Notes under the pieces: model-generated
Databases searched by the model: none
Told to the model about the DNA's origin: nothing
Seen by the model: the letters and a program-made list of their open reading frames with translations, nothing else
Program-made: the position numbers and the translations under genes
From: Streptomyces sp. TBY4
Lineage (GTDB): Bacteria > Actinomycetota > Actinomycetes > Streptomycetales > Streptomycetaceae
Direction of reading: 5' to 3'
Assembly (NCBI RefSeq): GCF_024213195.1
Contig: NZ_JANAVF010000003.1
Location: 535,612 to 599,611, forward strand
Length of the DNA stretch: 64,000 nucleotides
In this document: positions 1-7,355 of the stretch, in pieces
Layout: each line of letters begins with the position of its first letter
How positions within the stretch are numbered: the first letter of the stretch is position 1

Positions 1-217
1 GGCTTGATGGCTCCCCCGAGCCGGGCCTCGGCCCCGCAGATGTGCCAGGGCAGGGCGGCGCCGCAGCTGGTGTCGGCTCGGGAACGGAAGGCTCCCGTTC
101 GGACCTGAGCCGCTCCCCTCCATTGTCCCAGGCCCCCGCTACCGGGGCATTTCGTAGCGGAGACTCGATCGCGTGTCCGGACCGCGGCCGCTTTTCGGAC
201 CCGGTGCAATGGGGCTT

Positions 218-1678
218 TCAATCCGTGTACGGCAGCCAGGCGTTGTTGTTCGCGTTGTACCAGTAGCTGCGGCCGGCGTTCTGGGCGACCGTGCGGAAGG
301 GGCGGCCGTGGTCGTCGATGCGGGTGGTGCCCTGGCGGTCGCCACTGCTCCAGGCCAGCTCCAGGTACCAGCTGACGTCCTGACCGAGTGTGGCGGCGTC
401 GATGTTCAGCACCTGGGGGTCGGTGGCGGAGACCTTGTACGGGAAGTCGGTCGAGGCCGTCGGCCGCTCGCCCTCCTTGCCGGGTACGGGCCTGGCCCTC
501 GGGGAGGCGTCGTCCAGGTTCACGGCGAAGGACGCCGGCACCAGCGTGCCGCCGCAACCGGAGCCCATGGTGTACGCGTTCCAGCCGGGAGCCTTGCGGG
601 CGCTCACGACATGGACGTACAGCGCGTGCAGGACCGCGGGCTTGCCCTCGGTGCCGTGGACGGTCAGCTCCATGCGCAGGTGCCCCGCCGGGACGGCGTT
701 CAGGGCCCGGGCCCACCCTTCGGTCGCCTGCCCGGCGGGGGGCGGGGGGACCGTGCCGGGTGCCTTGTCCAGGGCGAACCACTGGTCGCAGGGGCTGTCC
801 CAGTTGTCGGGCAGGACGTTGACCGTGAACGGGGCCGTGGGGGAGGCGCCTTCCTCGGCGGTGGCGTGAGAGGTCGACGTTGCCGAGGGGGACGCGGAGG
901 GTGCCGAGGGAGACGAGGGCCCGGGGCTGGACGGGGGCGCGGGATCGGCTGTGGGCGTGGGCGACGACGACCCGCCGGAGGGCAGGGCCGGGCCCGCCTC
1001 CGCCCGCTCGTGCGAGGACGACTGGACGGCACCGTGGCGCGTGCCCCCGTTCCCCGCATCTCCCATGGCGGAGACGGCTGCGGCGGTCCCCGCCACCGCG
1101 GCGGTGGCCACGGCTGCCGCAACGGCGAGCAGCAGCCGAGGCCGCCGGGCCCCGAGTACGGAGGCCCGGGCGGTGCCCGTCTGGACAAGGGCGTCGGGGG
1201 CGTGTGCGGGGGCCTCCGTTACCGGTGCGGGGGCCTGGGCGGGGGCGGGGGCCTCCGCCGGTGCCGGCGCGGGGCCGGTCTCCGCCTGAGGCCGGACCTC
1301 CGAAGCCTCCCCGACCTCTCCAGCCACCACCACCGCCGATGCGGGCGGCACCGCCGGTGCGGCGTCACCGTCCCGGGGCGCCGCGGAGTCCGCCGCCCCC
1401 GAACCCGGGGCCTGCCCCTCCGTCACCCCCCGTCGCCGCTCCACCAACGCCAGCAGCCACTGCTGGTGCAGCGCGAGCAGTTCCTCGGCCGACGCACCGC
1501 AGACTCGGGCGAACCGCTCCACCGGGGCGTACTCCGTGGGCACGGCCGCGCCGCTGCAGTAGCGGTGCAGCGTCGAGTTGCTGGAGTGCAGACGCTTCGC
1601 GAGAGTGCCGTAGCTGCGTCCCGAGCGCTCTTTGAATTCGCGCATCAGCTCCGCGAACCGCTCCGTCTCCGTGGCCAT
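218..1678 (-). CDS. Membrane-anchored helix-turn-helix (XRE-like) protein
   Basis: This 486-residue protein has an N-terminal HTH (about residues 15-60; SYGTLAKRLHSSNSTLHRY and the following GAAVP turn) of the XRE-like class common in streptomycetes. A low-complexity Ala/Pro-rich linker follows, then one membrane segment at about 181-205 and an extracytoplasmic C-terminal domain with Cys and Trp residues. The layout suggests a cytoplasmic DNA-binding head linked to an outside sensor domain, which is inference. The start ATG at 1678 follows a GGGAGGGTGGA Shine-Dalgarno. It diverges from the lipoprotein gene at 1921, so the 240-base gap holds both promoters. The target genes are unknown. Confidence 0.85.
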   Translation of the reverse strand: MATETERFAELMREFKERSGRSYGTLAKRLHSSNSTLHRYCSGAAVPTEYAPVERFARVCGASAEELLALHQQWLLALVERRRGVTEGQAPGSGAADSAAPRDGDAAPAVPPASAVVVAGEVGEASEVRPQAETGPAPAPAEAPAPAQAPAPVTEAPAHAPDALVQTGTARASVLGARRPRLLLAVAAAVATAAVAGTAAAVSAMGDAGNGGTRHGAVQSSSHERAEAGPALPSGGSSSPTPTADPAPPSSPGPSSPSAPSASPSATSTSHATAEEGASPTAPFTVNVLPDNWDSPCDQWFALDKAPGTVPPPPAGQATEGWARALNAVPAGHLRMELTVHGTEGKPAVLHALYVHVVSARKAPGWNAYTMGSGCGGTLVPASFAVNLDDASPRARPVPGKEGERPTASTDFPYKVSATDPQVLNIDAATLGQDVSWYLELAWSSGDRQGTTRIDDHGRPFRTVAQNAGRSYWYNANNNAWLPYTD

Positions 1679-1920
1679 TCCACCCTCCCCCTCATCCCGG
1701 AAGCACGTTCCAGGCTCACCCGATTGCCCAGGTGAAAGGGGTCGGGAGCGTTACAGGGTTCCTACTATCCCGGTCCGGACGCCACTGGGACAAAACCGGC
1801 CCCACAGTTGCGTCATCAGCCCGTCGGTCCGCCGACCGGCACAGCAGCCCCACCCAACGTCTCGTCAGGCGGGAAGCGGAAGCCTCCGTCTGACGACCGC
1901 ACCGACACGGAGAGTTCCCC

Positions 1921-2640
1921 ATGCGCACCTACCGACTCCGCACCATCGCCCTGGCCACCGCCACCGCCGGCCTCGCTCTGGCCCTGACCGCCTGCGGCGG
2001 CTCGGACAGCGCCGGTGGGCCGACCGCGAACCCCGCCGCGACCAAGAGCGCGGACAAGCCGGTCTCGACCGGGACCGTGACGCCGTCCGGGGAAGGCGCC
2101 TCCGCCGCCCCGTCCGCCGGCAAGGTCACGGGAAACGGCGCGGCCACCGTCACCCCGGCGAAGGCCGGTTCGGGCGGCAAGGCCACGGGGGACACCACCG
2201 GTGACTCCTACGCCTACACCCACCCCTGCTCGGCGCGCCAGCTGACCGTCAAGGTCACTTCCCCGAAGGGCACTCCGGCCACCGTCCGCGTCATCACCGT
2301 GACCAACAACGGTTCCACCTCCTGCGGTCTGGACTACTTCCCCACCGTCGGCTTCAGCGCCAAGGGCAGTGCGCTCGGTATCCAGGCCACTGCCCCCGGC
2401 GGACTGGGCGGCGCCCCGGCGTACCCGGTGCGCCCCGGCGCCACCGCGTACGCGGCCGTGGACCTCAACCCGTCGGGCGCCAACGGCCCCCTGGCCGACG
2501 AGGTCAACATCCTGGCCGACAAGGAGCACATGCCGAACGCGGACGGCGTCAGCCTCCAGCTGGCCAAGCCGGGCAGCGTCGCCAACCCGAAGGTCGGCCT
2601 GTACCGCACCAACGCCCGCGAAGCGCTGAACGCCTTCTGA
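1921..2640 (+). CDS. DUF4232-type secreted lipoprotein
   Basis: This 239-residue protein begins with a lipoprotein signal peptide: basic N-terminus, hydrophobic core and a lipobox LTAC with the acylated Cys at about residue 25. A low-complexity Ala/Thr/Lys linker follows, up to about residue 90. The C-terminal domain (about 95-239) has the DUF4232 look: a first Cys in THPCSARQL, a second Cys in STSCGLDY, and a final beta-rich part. It is therefore probably anchored to the outer face of the membrane. DUF4232 function is unknown. It is monocistronic as far as can be seen, with nothing downstream on the same strand for 1 kb. Confidence 0.85.
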   Translation: MRTYRLRTIALATATAGLALALTACGGSDSAGGPTANPAATKSADKPVSTGTVTPSGEGASAAPSAGKVTGNGAATVTPAKAGSGGKATGDTTGDSYAYTHPCSARQLTVKVTSPKGTPATVRVITVTNNGSTSCGLDYFPTVGFSAKGSALGIQATAPGGLGGAPAYPVRPGATAYAAVDLNPSGANGPLADEVNILADKEHMPNADGVSLQLAKPGSVANPKVGLYRTNAREALNAF

Positions 2641-2907
2641 ACGGACTACCACGCTGAGACGGACAGTGATGGCCTGCATCATTTCGACTACGGAGCGCGG
2701 CACACGGGGACGCCCGTCCCCGGCGTGGCGGCGCCGGGAGGCGAGCCATCCCTTCAGTGCCGAGGATGGGCGCGCCCTCCACCCCGTCTGCGGTCGAGGT
2801 GCCGAGTGGGAGCACGCATTCCTTCCGGTACCTGGCCGCCGGTGATGACCGGTTCAACGACGAGGGCGCCGGCGCTGTCATCGCACTTCTCGTGTGGAAC
2901 GCGTTGA

Positions 2908-2939
2908 GGGGCCCTAGTGCCGTCCGGCACTAGGGCCCC
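2908..2939 (-). terminator. Palindromic hairpin of leader repeat R1
   Basis: A 14-bp perfect stem closes on a 4-base GTCC loop. The R2 hairpin at 6807-6838 has the same length, but one pair differs as a compensated change (A-T here, G-C there), which supports selection on the RNA fold. Its position 27 bases before an ATG suggests an attenuator or ribosome-access hairpin rather than an ordinary gene-end terminator. There is no T-tract. Confidence 0.65.
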
Positions 2940-3570
2940 GAAGGAACTGCTACACCATCTGCCGACCCCAGTACTGCGTCGGCCTGCTGTTTCCGCGGAC
3001 CTGACCTGCTTGCTGTCGGGGGCGCGGGGATCGCGGTTGCTTGACCGGAGACCACCTCACTATCGATGTCCTGCGGTACCCGGGCTCAGCCCTTCGGCCC
3101 GGGCGATCCTGATGGCGGTCAACTCCTCCGTTCTTCCCTCTGATGGAACCGATCACTTGCCAAAAGGGGACTGCGTACTGCTGGTGATGCGAACTGCTCG
3201 GCGGCCTGGGGCAGCGCCGCTCTTCGGCAGCCAGCCCCGTCGCCCATCCTGCGTCTGCTCTGGCTTGGAACCCCACTGCCGAACGTCCCGGTACGCGCGC
3301 CCGCAGCCGACGCCTTTACCGAGGTACTGCTCACTGACTCCACTGCTGGTACTGCGAACTGCACTTACTGAACTGCCACTGCGTCAACTGCGGTACTGCT
3401 CGCGGCAGCCCCTGATCACTGCGGGCCGCCCGGTCCGGTCGCCAGTCCCGTCGCCGTCGTGCAACAACCATGGCTTCGGAACTCCACCACCGCACCGTCC
3501 TACGCACTGCGTGTACTGATGCCCGGCAGTTCGTCTCTCCGGGCCTTGCTCGATCTCGGCTACGAGAGAA

Positions 3571-3599
3571 ACCATAGCCACGCCACAATCAAATGTCTA
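3571..3599 (-). promoter_or_regulatory. Predicted vegetative-type promoter of R1
   Basis: On the minus strand the sequence reads TAGACA, 17 bases, TATGGT. The same hexamers and the same 17-base spacing occur in R2 at 7162-7190, while most spacer bases differ. Conservation of only the hexamers and the spacing is what a sigma-70-type (HrdB) promoter would show. The predicted transcript runs leftward through the repeat. Confidence 0.55.
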
Positions 3600-3710
3600 C
3601 TCCGGCCGCTACAGATTTTCGCGTGTTCGACGAGGAGGTAATCGGGTTCGAACGCGGCCTGCATGACTGCGCGGGCAGCCAGGGCAGGGCGGGCAATAGA
3701 ATCGGCCTTC

Positions 3711-4070
3711 ATGTCGAAGCCTGACGAGCTGCTCGTGAACGTCGCCGCCCTGGTGGAGTCCGGGCAGAGCAACCAGATGTCCCTGACCGTGGTCACCGGT
3801 GGTGCTGTCATCACCGGCCGGCTCGCCCCCGAAGCCGTATGGAGGGAGCGGGTGTCGGAGGTGCTGAGGGATTCCGCCCGCCTGGGCGAGTTCGCCGCCA
3901 TCTTCACTGCCACGACACCCCACGAGGGGCCGCCCACGCATCTGCACTTCCATGTGGCGCGGATCCTGCAGGGAACCGTGGGCATCCCGGAGACGGGCGG
4001 GATGTACCGCATCTCGATCGAGGACGTCAGCGCCTGGACCGTGGGCGACTTCAGCTACTCCGACAGCTGA
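3711..4070 (+). CDS. GvpU-like small protein
   Basis: This 119-residue protein starts MSKPDELLVNVAALVESG. It has the pattern seen in gas-vesicle accessory GvpU-type proteins: a core resembling LTVVTGGAVITGRL, then a stretch ending in a THLHFHVARI block and a GGMYRISIEDVSAWTVGDF tail. The family link is from memory of these motifs. No gvpA or other gvp genes are visible nearby, so a role in gas vesicles is doubtful. It sits in a stress-protein island beside DUF2267 and hsp20 genes. The ATG at 3711 was chosen over an in-frame ATG at 3663 because family-like sequence begins there; neither has a strong Shine-Dalgarno. A strong terminator follows at 4097. Confidence 0.6.
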   Translation: MSKPDELLVNVAALVESGQSNQMSLTVVTGGAVITGRLAPEAVWRERVSEVLRDSARLGEFAAIFTATTPHEGPPTHLHFHVARILQGTVGIPETGGMYRISIEDVSAWTVGDFSYSDS

Positions 4071-4096
4071 CTCGCGGCTACGGCGAGCACCCGCCG

Positions 4097-4145
4097 CAGC
4101 CGTGAGGGCCCGACCTGGCGGGTCTTGGTCGGGCCCTCACGGCTG
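4097..4145. terminator. Bidirectional hairpin terminator
   Basis: A 19-bp perfect stem (4097-4115 with 4127-4145) closes an 11-base loop. It lies between the convergent GvpU-like gene and the DUF2267 gene and can serve both. Confidence 0.8.
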
Positions 4146-4200
4146 TCACGGAGCGGCGAACCCGCCTCAATCCTGGAGGCAGGCGTCACGGAGCGCGGGA

Positions 4201-4644
4201 TCAGGCGGCAGTCCGGGCCTGCCGGAGCTCTGCCTGGCCGAAGAGGATGGCGTAGCCGCCGGGGAGCCGGCGGAGGATCCGGGCCAGCAGGTCGGGGCCG
4301 GCGAGGCGGGTGACGACGGCGAGCACGGCGCCGGTGTCCCAGCGTGCGGTGGCGGGGGTGGCGCCGGTGCGGGTGGCCATGTCCTTGACGAAGCCCCAGC
4401 CGGTGAGCTGTTCGGTTGCGGGGATCTGGGCGGTTAGGGTGAGCGCGGCCTCGACGGGGAGGCAGTGTGCGAGGTCGACGCGTTCGTCTCCGGTGACCTG
4501 CCGGCCGAGGGCGCCGAGAACGGTGCGTACGGCTTCTTCGGCGCGTTCGAGGGTGGGGTAGGCGCCCTCGTAGCGGACGCGTTCCAGCATCTGCTCGAAC
4601 GTCATGGCGATCGGGGCCGGGTTCGCTCGAGGTTGGTCGTACAT
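4201..4644 (-). CDS. DUF2267 domain protein
   Basis: This 147-residue protein has the DUF2267 pattern: an N-terminal helical part (MTFEQMLERVRYEGAYPTLE, then an AEEAVRTVLGALGR helix), a central LP motif (HCLPVEAA) and a C-terminal part ending in LPGGYAILFGQ. Such proteins are small and helical, and often sit beside hsp20 or other stress genes in actinomycetes; their biochemical role is unknown. The annotated start gives MYDQPRANPAPIAM; an internal ATG at 4602 (MTFEQ) is also possible. It lies downstream of a broken paralogue at 4695-4981 and of hsp20, all on the minus strand, so the three may form one transcript. Confidence 0.75.
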   Translation of the reverse strand: MYDQPRANPAPIAMTFEQMLERVRYEGAYPTLERAEEAVRTVLGALGRQVTGDERVDLAHCLPVEAALTLTAQIPATEQLTGWGFVKDMATRTGATPATARWDTGAVLAVVTRLAGPDLLARILRRLPGGYAILFGQAELRQARTAA

Positions 4645-4694
4645 GGTGCTGCGGTTGCCTTTCTCTTCGAGGGTTCGGTTTCATGCGGCCGCGG

Positions 4695-4981
4695 TCAGGT
4701 GGGCTGGGGGTGGCCGAAGAGGAGGTCGTAGCCGGGCGGGAGCTGGAGCAGGATCTCGCGGGTGAGGACGTCGCCGGCTGCGGCGGCCACGGTGGACAGG
4801 ACGGCGCCGATGTCCCACAGGGCCGTCTTCTCGGTGGCGCCTTCGATCCAGGCCGCGGTCGCGCGGACGAAGCGTTCGGGCGAGAGCGGTTCGGCGGCCT
4901 GCAGGGGGTTGAGGAGGATCAGGGCTGCTACTCGCCGCGTTCCTGGACGTGGGCCAGAAAGGCTTCCCTGCGCATCGACAT
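4695..4981 (-). pseudogene. DUF2267 gene with internal deletion and frameshift
   Basis: A good Shine-Dalgarno (GGAGGTGAT) precedes an ATG at 4981, giving MSMRREAFLAHVQERGE, the usual start of DUF2267 proteins. It then meets a TAG stop. In the next frame the family's C-terminal half resumes at once (AALILLNPLQAAEPLSPERF, later TALWDIGAVL and LPPGYDLLFGHP) and ends at 4695. Compared with the intact gene at 4201-4644, about 50 central residues are missing and the two halves are out of frame. It lies just downstream of hsp20 (about 100 bases), where it was probably co-transcribed. A programmed frameshift cannot explain the missing middle, so it is called broken. Confidence 0.7.
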
Positions 4982-5083
4982 CACATCACCTCCGGGGAGG
5001 GTGGAGGAAGCAGAGGGGGGCGGAGGACGGGGTGCCGGAGGGGGAATCGGTTCCCCGTCCTCCTCCGCTGGGGGCAGGGCTGG

Positions 5084-5518
5084 TCAGCCGGAGATCTGCT
5101 TGTGGCCGGACTCGCCGCCGATGCTGATCTTGCGGGGCTTGGCGCGCTCGGCGATGGGGATCCGCAGGGTCAGGACACCCGCGTCGTAGTCGGCTTCGAT
5201 GTGCTCGGTGTCGAGAGTGTCGGCCAGCATGATCTGGCGGGAGAACACGCCGAGCGGCCGCTCGGAGAGCTCCATCTGCACGCCGTCGGACTTCTCCGCG
5301 GGCCGGCGCTCGGCCTTCACGGTCAGCATGTTCCGCTCGACGTCGATGTCGATCGCCTCGGTGCTCACACCGGGGAGGTCGAAGGCGATCACGTACGCGT
5401 CGCCCTGGCGGTAGGCGTCCATCGGCATCACGGACGGCTTCGACCATGTGCCCGACGTGCCGGACAGCTGCTGGACGATCCGGTCCATCTCGCGGAACGG
5501 GTCAGTGCGCATCAACAT
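5084..5518 (-). CDS. Hsp20/alpha-crystallin small heat shock protein (Hsp18 type)
   Basis: This 144-residue chaperone binds unfolding proteins and holds them soluble in the cytoplasm. The N-terminus (MLMRTDPFREMDRIVQQLSG) is typical of actinobacterial Hsp18. The alpha-crystallin domain runs from about residue 40 to 135 and contains the usual VSRQIMLADTLDTEHIEADY block and a GVLTLRIPIAERAKPRKI strand, the GVL motif of the family. A GGAGGTG Shine-Dalgarno lies 7 bases before the ATG. Its promoter overlaps a RheA-type operator at 5586-5604, so it is likely repressed by the divergent gene at 5646. A broken DUF2267 gene follows. Confidence 0.93.
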   Translation of the reverse strand: MLMRTDPFREMDRIVQQLSGTSGTWSKPSVMPMDAYRQGDAYVIAFDLPGVSTEAIDIDVERNMLTVKAERRPAEKSDGVQMELSERPLGVFSRQIMLADTLDTEHIEADYDAGVLTLRIPIAERAKPRKISIGGESGHKQISG

Positions 5519-5576
5519 CGCGAAACACCTCCAGTTGGTTCAGGCAGGAACTGCCAATGCGCTTCAACGTGCTCCC

Positions 5577-5605
5577 GTTGTAACATGTCATCGGAACGAT
5601 GACAA
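5577..5605 (-). promoter_or_regulatory. Predicted hsp20 promoter
   Basis: On the minus strand TTGTCA (5605-5600) and TACAAC (5582-5577) are separated by 17 bases. The palindromic operator at 5586-5604 fills the spacer and overlaps the -35, so a bound repressor would block RNA polymerase. The hexamers are a prediction from sequence only. Confidence 0.55.
5586..5604. promoter_or_regulatory. RheA-type operator 1
   Basis: The sequence TGTCATC-GGAAC-GATGACA is a perfect inverted repeat. It matches the operator reported for RheA, the repressor of hsp18 in Streptomyces albus (TGTCATC, 5 bases, GATGACA). It lies between hsp20 and the divergent regulator gene. Confidence 0.85.
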
Positions 5606-5611
5606 GCAAGG

Positions 5612-5630
5612 AGTCATCTGGAGGATGACA
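5612..5630. promoter_or_regulatory. RheA-type operator 2 (one mismatch)
   Basis: AGTCATC-TGGAG-GATGACA repeats the operator pattern 26 bases downstream of operator 1, with one half-site mismatch. It overlaps a possible ATG at 5625 of the divergent regulator, which suggests autorepression and favours the later ATG at 5646. Confidence 0.7.
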
Positions 5631-5645
5631 GCGACGGAGAGTGAC

Positions 5646-6317
5646 ATGAATGAGGCCGCCGAGCCCACCGCACCAGTCCCCTTCCTGGCCGCCGCGGCGG
5701 CGCTGGAGGCCATCGACCAGGCCGTAAAGGACGCGCAGCGACCCCACGTGACCATGCCTGCGGGCAACGCGGTGCCCGCGACGGGCTCCGGCCCGCATCC
5801 GGCTCTGGCCGCACTGCTGATGTTGCGCGAGGTCCGTGAGCAGCTCGCGGGCTGGGAGAGCGGGCTGATCGAAACCGCCCGCGGCCAGGGCGCCAGCTGG
5901 GCCGACCTCGCGGGCCCGCTCGGGGTCGCCAGCCGTCAGGCCGCCGAACGCCGCTACCTGCGCCTGCGTCCCGGCACCGCCGGCAGCACCGGCGACCAGC
6001 GCGTCCAGGCCACCCGTGACACGCGCGCCGCGGACCGAACCGTGACCGCCTGGGCCCGCGACAACGCAGCCGACCTGCGCCGCCTCGCCGGGCAGGTGAC
6101 CTCCCTCATCGGCCTGCCCGCCAGCGCCCAAGGTGCCGTCGACGACCTGAACGGGGCCCTCGCCGACAACGACGCCGCCCGTCTCGTCCGGCCGCTCGCC
6201 GACACCCGCCCTCACCTGCGACCCGAAGACGCCGAGCTCGCCGCACGCATCGACGCCCTGACCCGCCACACCGACCAGCTCCGACAGGACAGCCACGACC
6301 AGCGCACACGTGACTAG
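5646..6317 (+). CDS. RheA-like HSP18 transcriptional regulator
   Basis: This 223-residue protein diverges from hsp20 and is of the kind annotated as HSP18 transcriptional regulator in streptomycetes. Visible parts are an N-terminal acidic/Ala-rich region, a helical middle with a likely HTH (RGQGASWADLAGPLGVASRQ then AAERRYLRLR) at about residues 75-105, and a helical C-terminus. RheA of S. albus represses hsp18 and responds directly to heat; the same job is inferred here from position and from the two operators in between. An earlier in-frame ATG at 5625 would give 230 residues but lies inside operator 2. The ATG at 5646 has a GGAGAG Shine-Dalgarno. Confidence 0.75.
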   Translation: MNEAAEPTAPVPFLAAAAALEAIDQAVKDAQRPHVTMPAGNAVPATGSGPHPALAALLMLREVREQLAGWESGLIETARGQGASWADLAGPLGVASRQAAERRYLRLRPGTAGSTGDQRVQATRDTRAADRTVTAWARDNAADLRRLAGQVTSLIGLPASAQGAVDDLNGALADNDAARLVRPLADTRPHLRPEDAELAARIDALTRHTDQLRQDSHDQRTRD

Positions 6318-6441
6318 TTCCCGGGAGCAGTTCTCGTGGAGGTCGACCTGTGACGCCGGGGGGGACCTGGCGGAGACGTCCGCGCCCGAACGGCACTCTT
6401 TCGACGACCGAGGCCCGCCGATCCCGACGGGCACACTCGGT

Positions 6442-6780
6442 TCAGGCCGAGGACGGCGGCGCGGAGGATTCGGCGGCGCGGCGGTACTCGGCGTTGATGC
6501 GCTGTGCCTCCTCGAGCTGGTCCTCGAGGATGATGATGCGGCAGGCGGCCTCGATGGGGGTGCCCTGGTCGACGAGCTCCCGTGCGCGGGCGGCGATGCG
6601 CAGCTGGTAGCGGGAGTAGCGGCGGTGGCCGCCCTCGGAGCGGAGCGGGGTGATCAGGCGGGCCTCGCCGAGGGCGCGGAGGAATCCCTGCGTGGTGCCG
6701 AGCATGTCTGCCGCCCGGCCCATCGTGTAGGCGGGGTAGTCGTCGTCGTCGAGACGGCCGAACGAGTCGTCTGCTGTCAT
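6442..6780 (-). CDS. MerR-family regulator with long structured leader
   Basis: This 112-residue protein has an acidic N-terminus (MTADDSFGRLDDDDYPAY) followed by a MerR winged-helix HTH: TMGRAADMLGTTQGFLRAL, the wing GGHRRYSRYQL, and a dimerisation helix ending with EDQLEEAQRINAEYRR. It lacks a long ligand-binding domain, so it resembles the small MerR-like regulators of streptomycetes such as BldC-type proteins. The ATG at 6780 has a GAGAGG Shine-Dalgarno. About 375 bases of leader (R2) with several hairpins precede it, the last hairpin ending 27 bases before the ATG. Expression is therefore probably controlled after initiation. The gene sits among heat and cold stress genes. Confidence 0.85.
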   Translation of the reverse strand: MTADDSFGRLDDDDYPAYTMGRAADMLGTTQGFLRALGEARLITPLRSEGGHRRYSRYQLRIAARARELVDQGTPIEAACRIIILEDQLEEAQRINAEYRRAAESSAPPSSA

Positions 6781-6806
6781 TGAACCTCTCTCATGGAACG
6801 CGTGGA

Positions 6807-6838
6807 GGGGCCCTGGTGCCGTACGGCACCAGGGCCCC
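6807..6838 (-). terminator. Palindromic attenuator-like hairpin before merR
   Basis: A 14-bp perfect stem with a GTAC loop makes a fully palindromic 32-base sequence. It is the counterpart of 2908-2939, with one compensated base pair between the copies. It ends 27 bases before the merR ATG. With no downstream T-tract it may act on translation or as a terminator of the leader RNA. Confidence 0.65.
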
Positions 6839-7161
6839 GAAGGAACTACTACACCATCTGCCGGCCCTGATACTGCGCCGACCCTGTGTTTCCGCCGACC
6901 CGACCGAGACGCTGCCGGGAGTGCGGGGATCGCGTTTGCTCGACCGGAGACCACCTCACTATCGATGTCCTGCGGTACCCGGGCTCAAGGCCTGCGCCCG
7001 GGCGATCCTGATGGTGCTCGGCTCCTCCGTTCTTCCCTCGGTGATCAACTGCTCACTGACTTCACTGCTGGGTACTACGTACTACGAGCTGCAACTGCGG
7101 GTACTGCTGCCCGGCAGTTCGTCTCTGCCGGGCCTTACTGTCTCTCTGGGCTACGAGAGAA

Positions 7162-7190
7162 ACCATAACTACGTCACCTCTCAATGTCTA
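7162..7190 (-). promoter_or_regulatory. Predicted promoter of R2/merR
   Basis: Minus-strand TAGACA, 17 bases, TATGGT, identical in hexamers and spacing to R1. Transcription from here would yield a leader of about 375 bases ahead of merR. Confidence 0.55.
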
Positions 7191-7283
7191 CCTCGGCCGT
7201 CATAGATTTTTGTTCCCGCCGAGGAGGGCCGGACGTTCGCGTCGGCCCAGATACCCGACACGCGCGTAACCCCCGGCATGTGG

Positions 7284-7317
7284 GAGGGCCCGACCGGCGC
7301 GTGCCGGTCGGGCCCTC
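7284..7317. terminator. Hairpin terminator
   Basis: A 15-bp perfect stem with a GCGT loop (7284-7298 with 7303-7317). It lies 39 bases past the stop of the SCO5918-type gene and ends the leftward cold-shock block. It also separates that block from the R2 promoter. Confidence 0.8.
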
Positions 7318-7355
7318 TTCGCTGTTCGGGTGTCGGCTTGCGCCGATCCTGTCCG

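Larger units (their letters stand above)
2882..3619 (-). repeat. R1: first copy of a structured leader-type repeat
   Basis: This is a roughly 740-base gene-free stretch that aligns, over both its ends and a central block, with R2 at 6781-7211. Read on the minus strand it has, in order: a promoter (-35 TAGACA, 17-base spacer, -10 TATGGT); a small hairpin near the expected RNA 5' end (3521-3526 pairing with 3539-3544); an insert of about 330 bases absent from R2 and rich in CAGT motifs; a 46-base block identical in R2 (around 3040-3092); a hairpin with CCCGGGC/GCCCGGG arms; and a 14-bp perfect stem at 2908-2939. An ATGACAGC sits 27 bases past that stem (ATG at 2881-2879), as in R2. Here the Shine-Dalgarno is poor and the frame after the ATG does not look like a known protein, so R1 may be an orphan or decayed leader. 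Confidence 0.7.
6781..7211 (-). promoter_or_regulatory. R2: structured 5' leader of the MerR gene
   Basis: This 430-base non-coding stretch matches R1 (2882-3619) in both end regions and in a 46-base identical central block. On the minus strand: promoter TAGACA-17-TATGGT (7190 to 7162); a hairpin with 8-bp arms GCCCGGCA/TGCCGGGC (7109-7116 with 7126-7133) and a nine-base loop; several CAGT motifs; a CCCGGGC/GCCCGGG hairpin near 6975-7000; the block containing CTATCGATGTCCTGCGGTAC (plus-strand sense); a conserved AUG-GUG-UAG triplet set near 6850; and the 14-bp hairpin at 6807-6838 just before the merR Shine-Dalgarno. This architecture resembles an attenuator or riboswitch-like leader. The ligand or signal is unknown. 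Confidence 0.7.

Noticed and set aside
2549..2881. Minus-strand frame starting at the R1 ATG
   Set aside because: It overlaps the lipoprotein gene antisense, lacks a good Shine-Dalgarno and resembles no family, so it is treated as the decayed target of R1.
3459..3641. Small open frames inside the R1 and R2 leaders
   Set aside because: No Shine-Dalgarno, no conserved protein between the two copies, and the conserved bases follow stems rather than codons.
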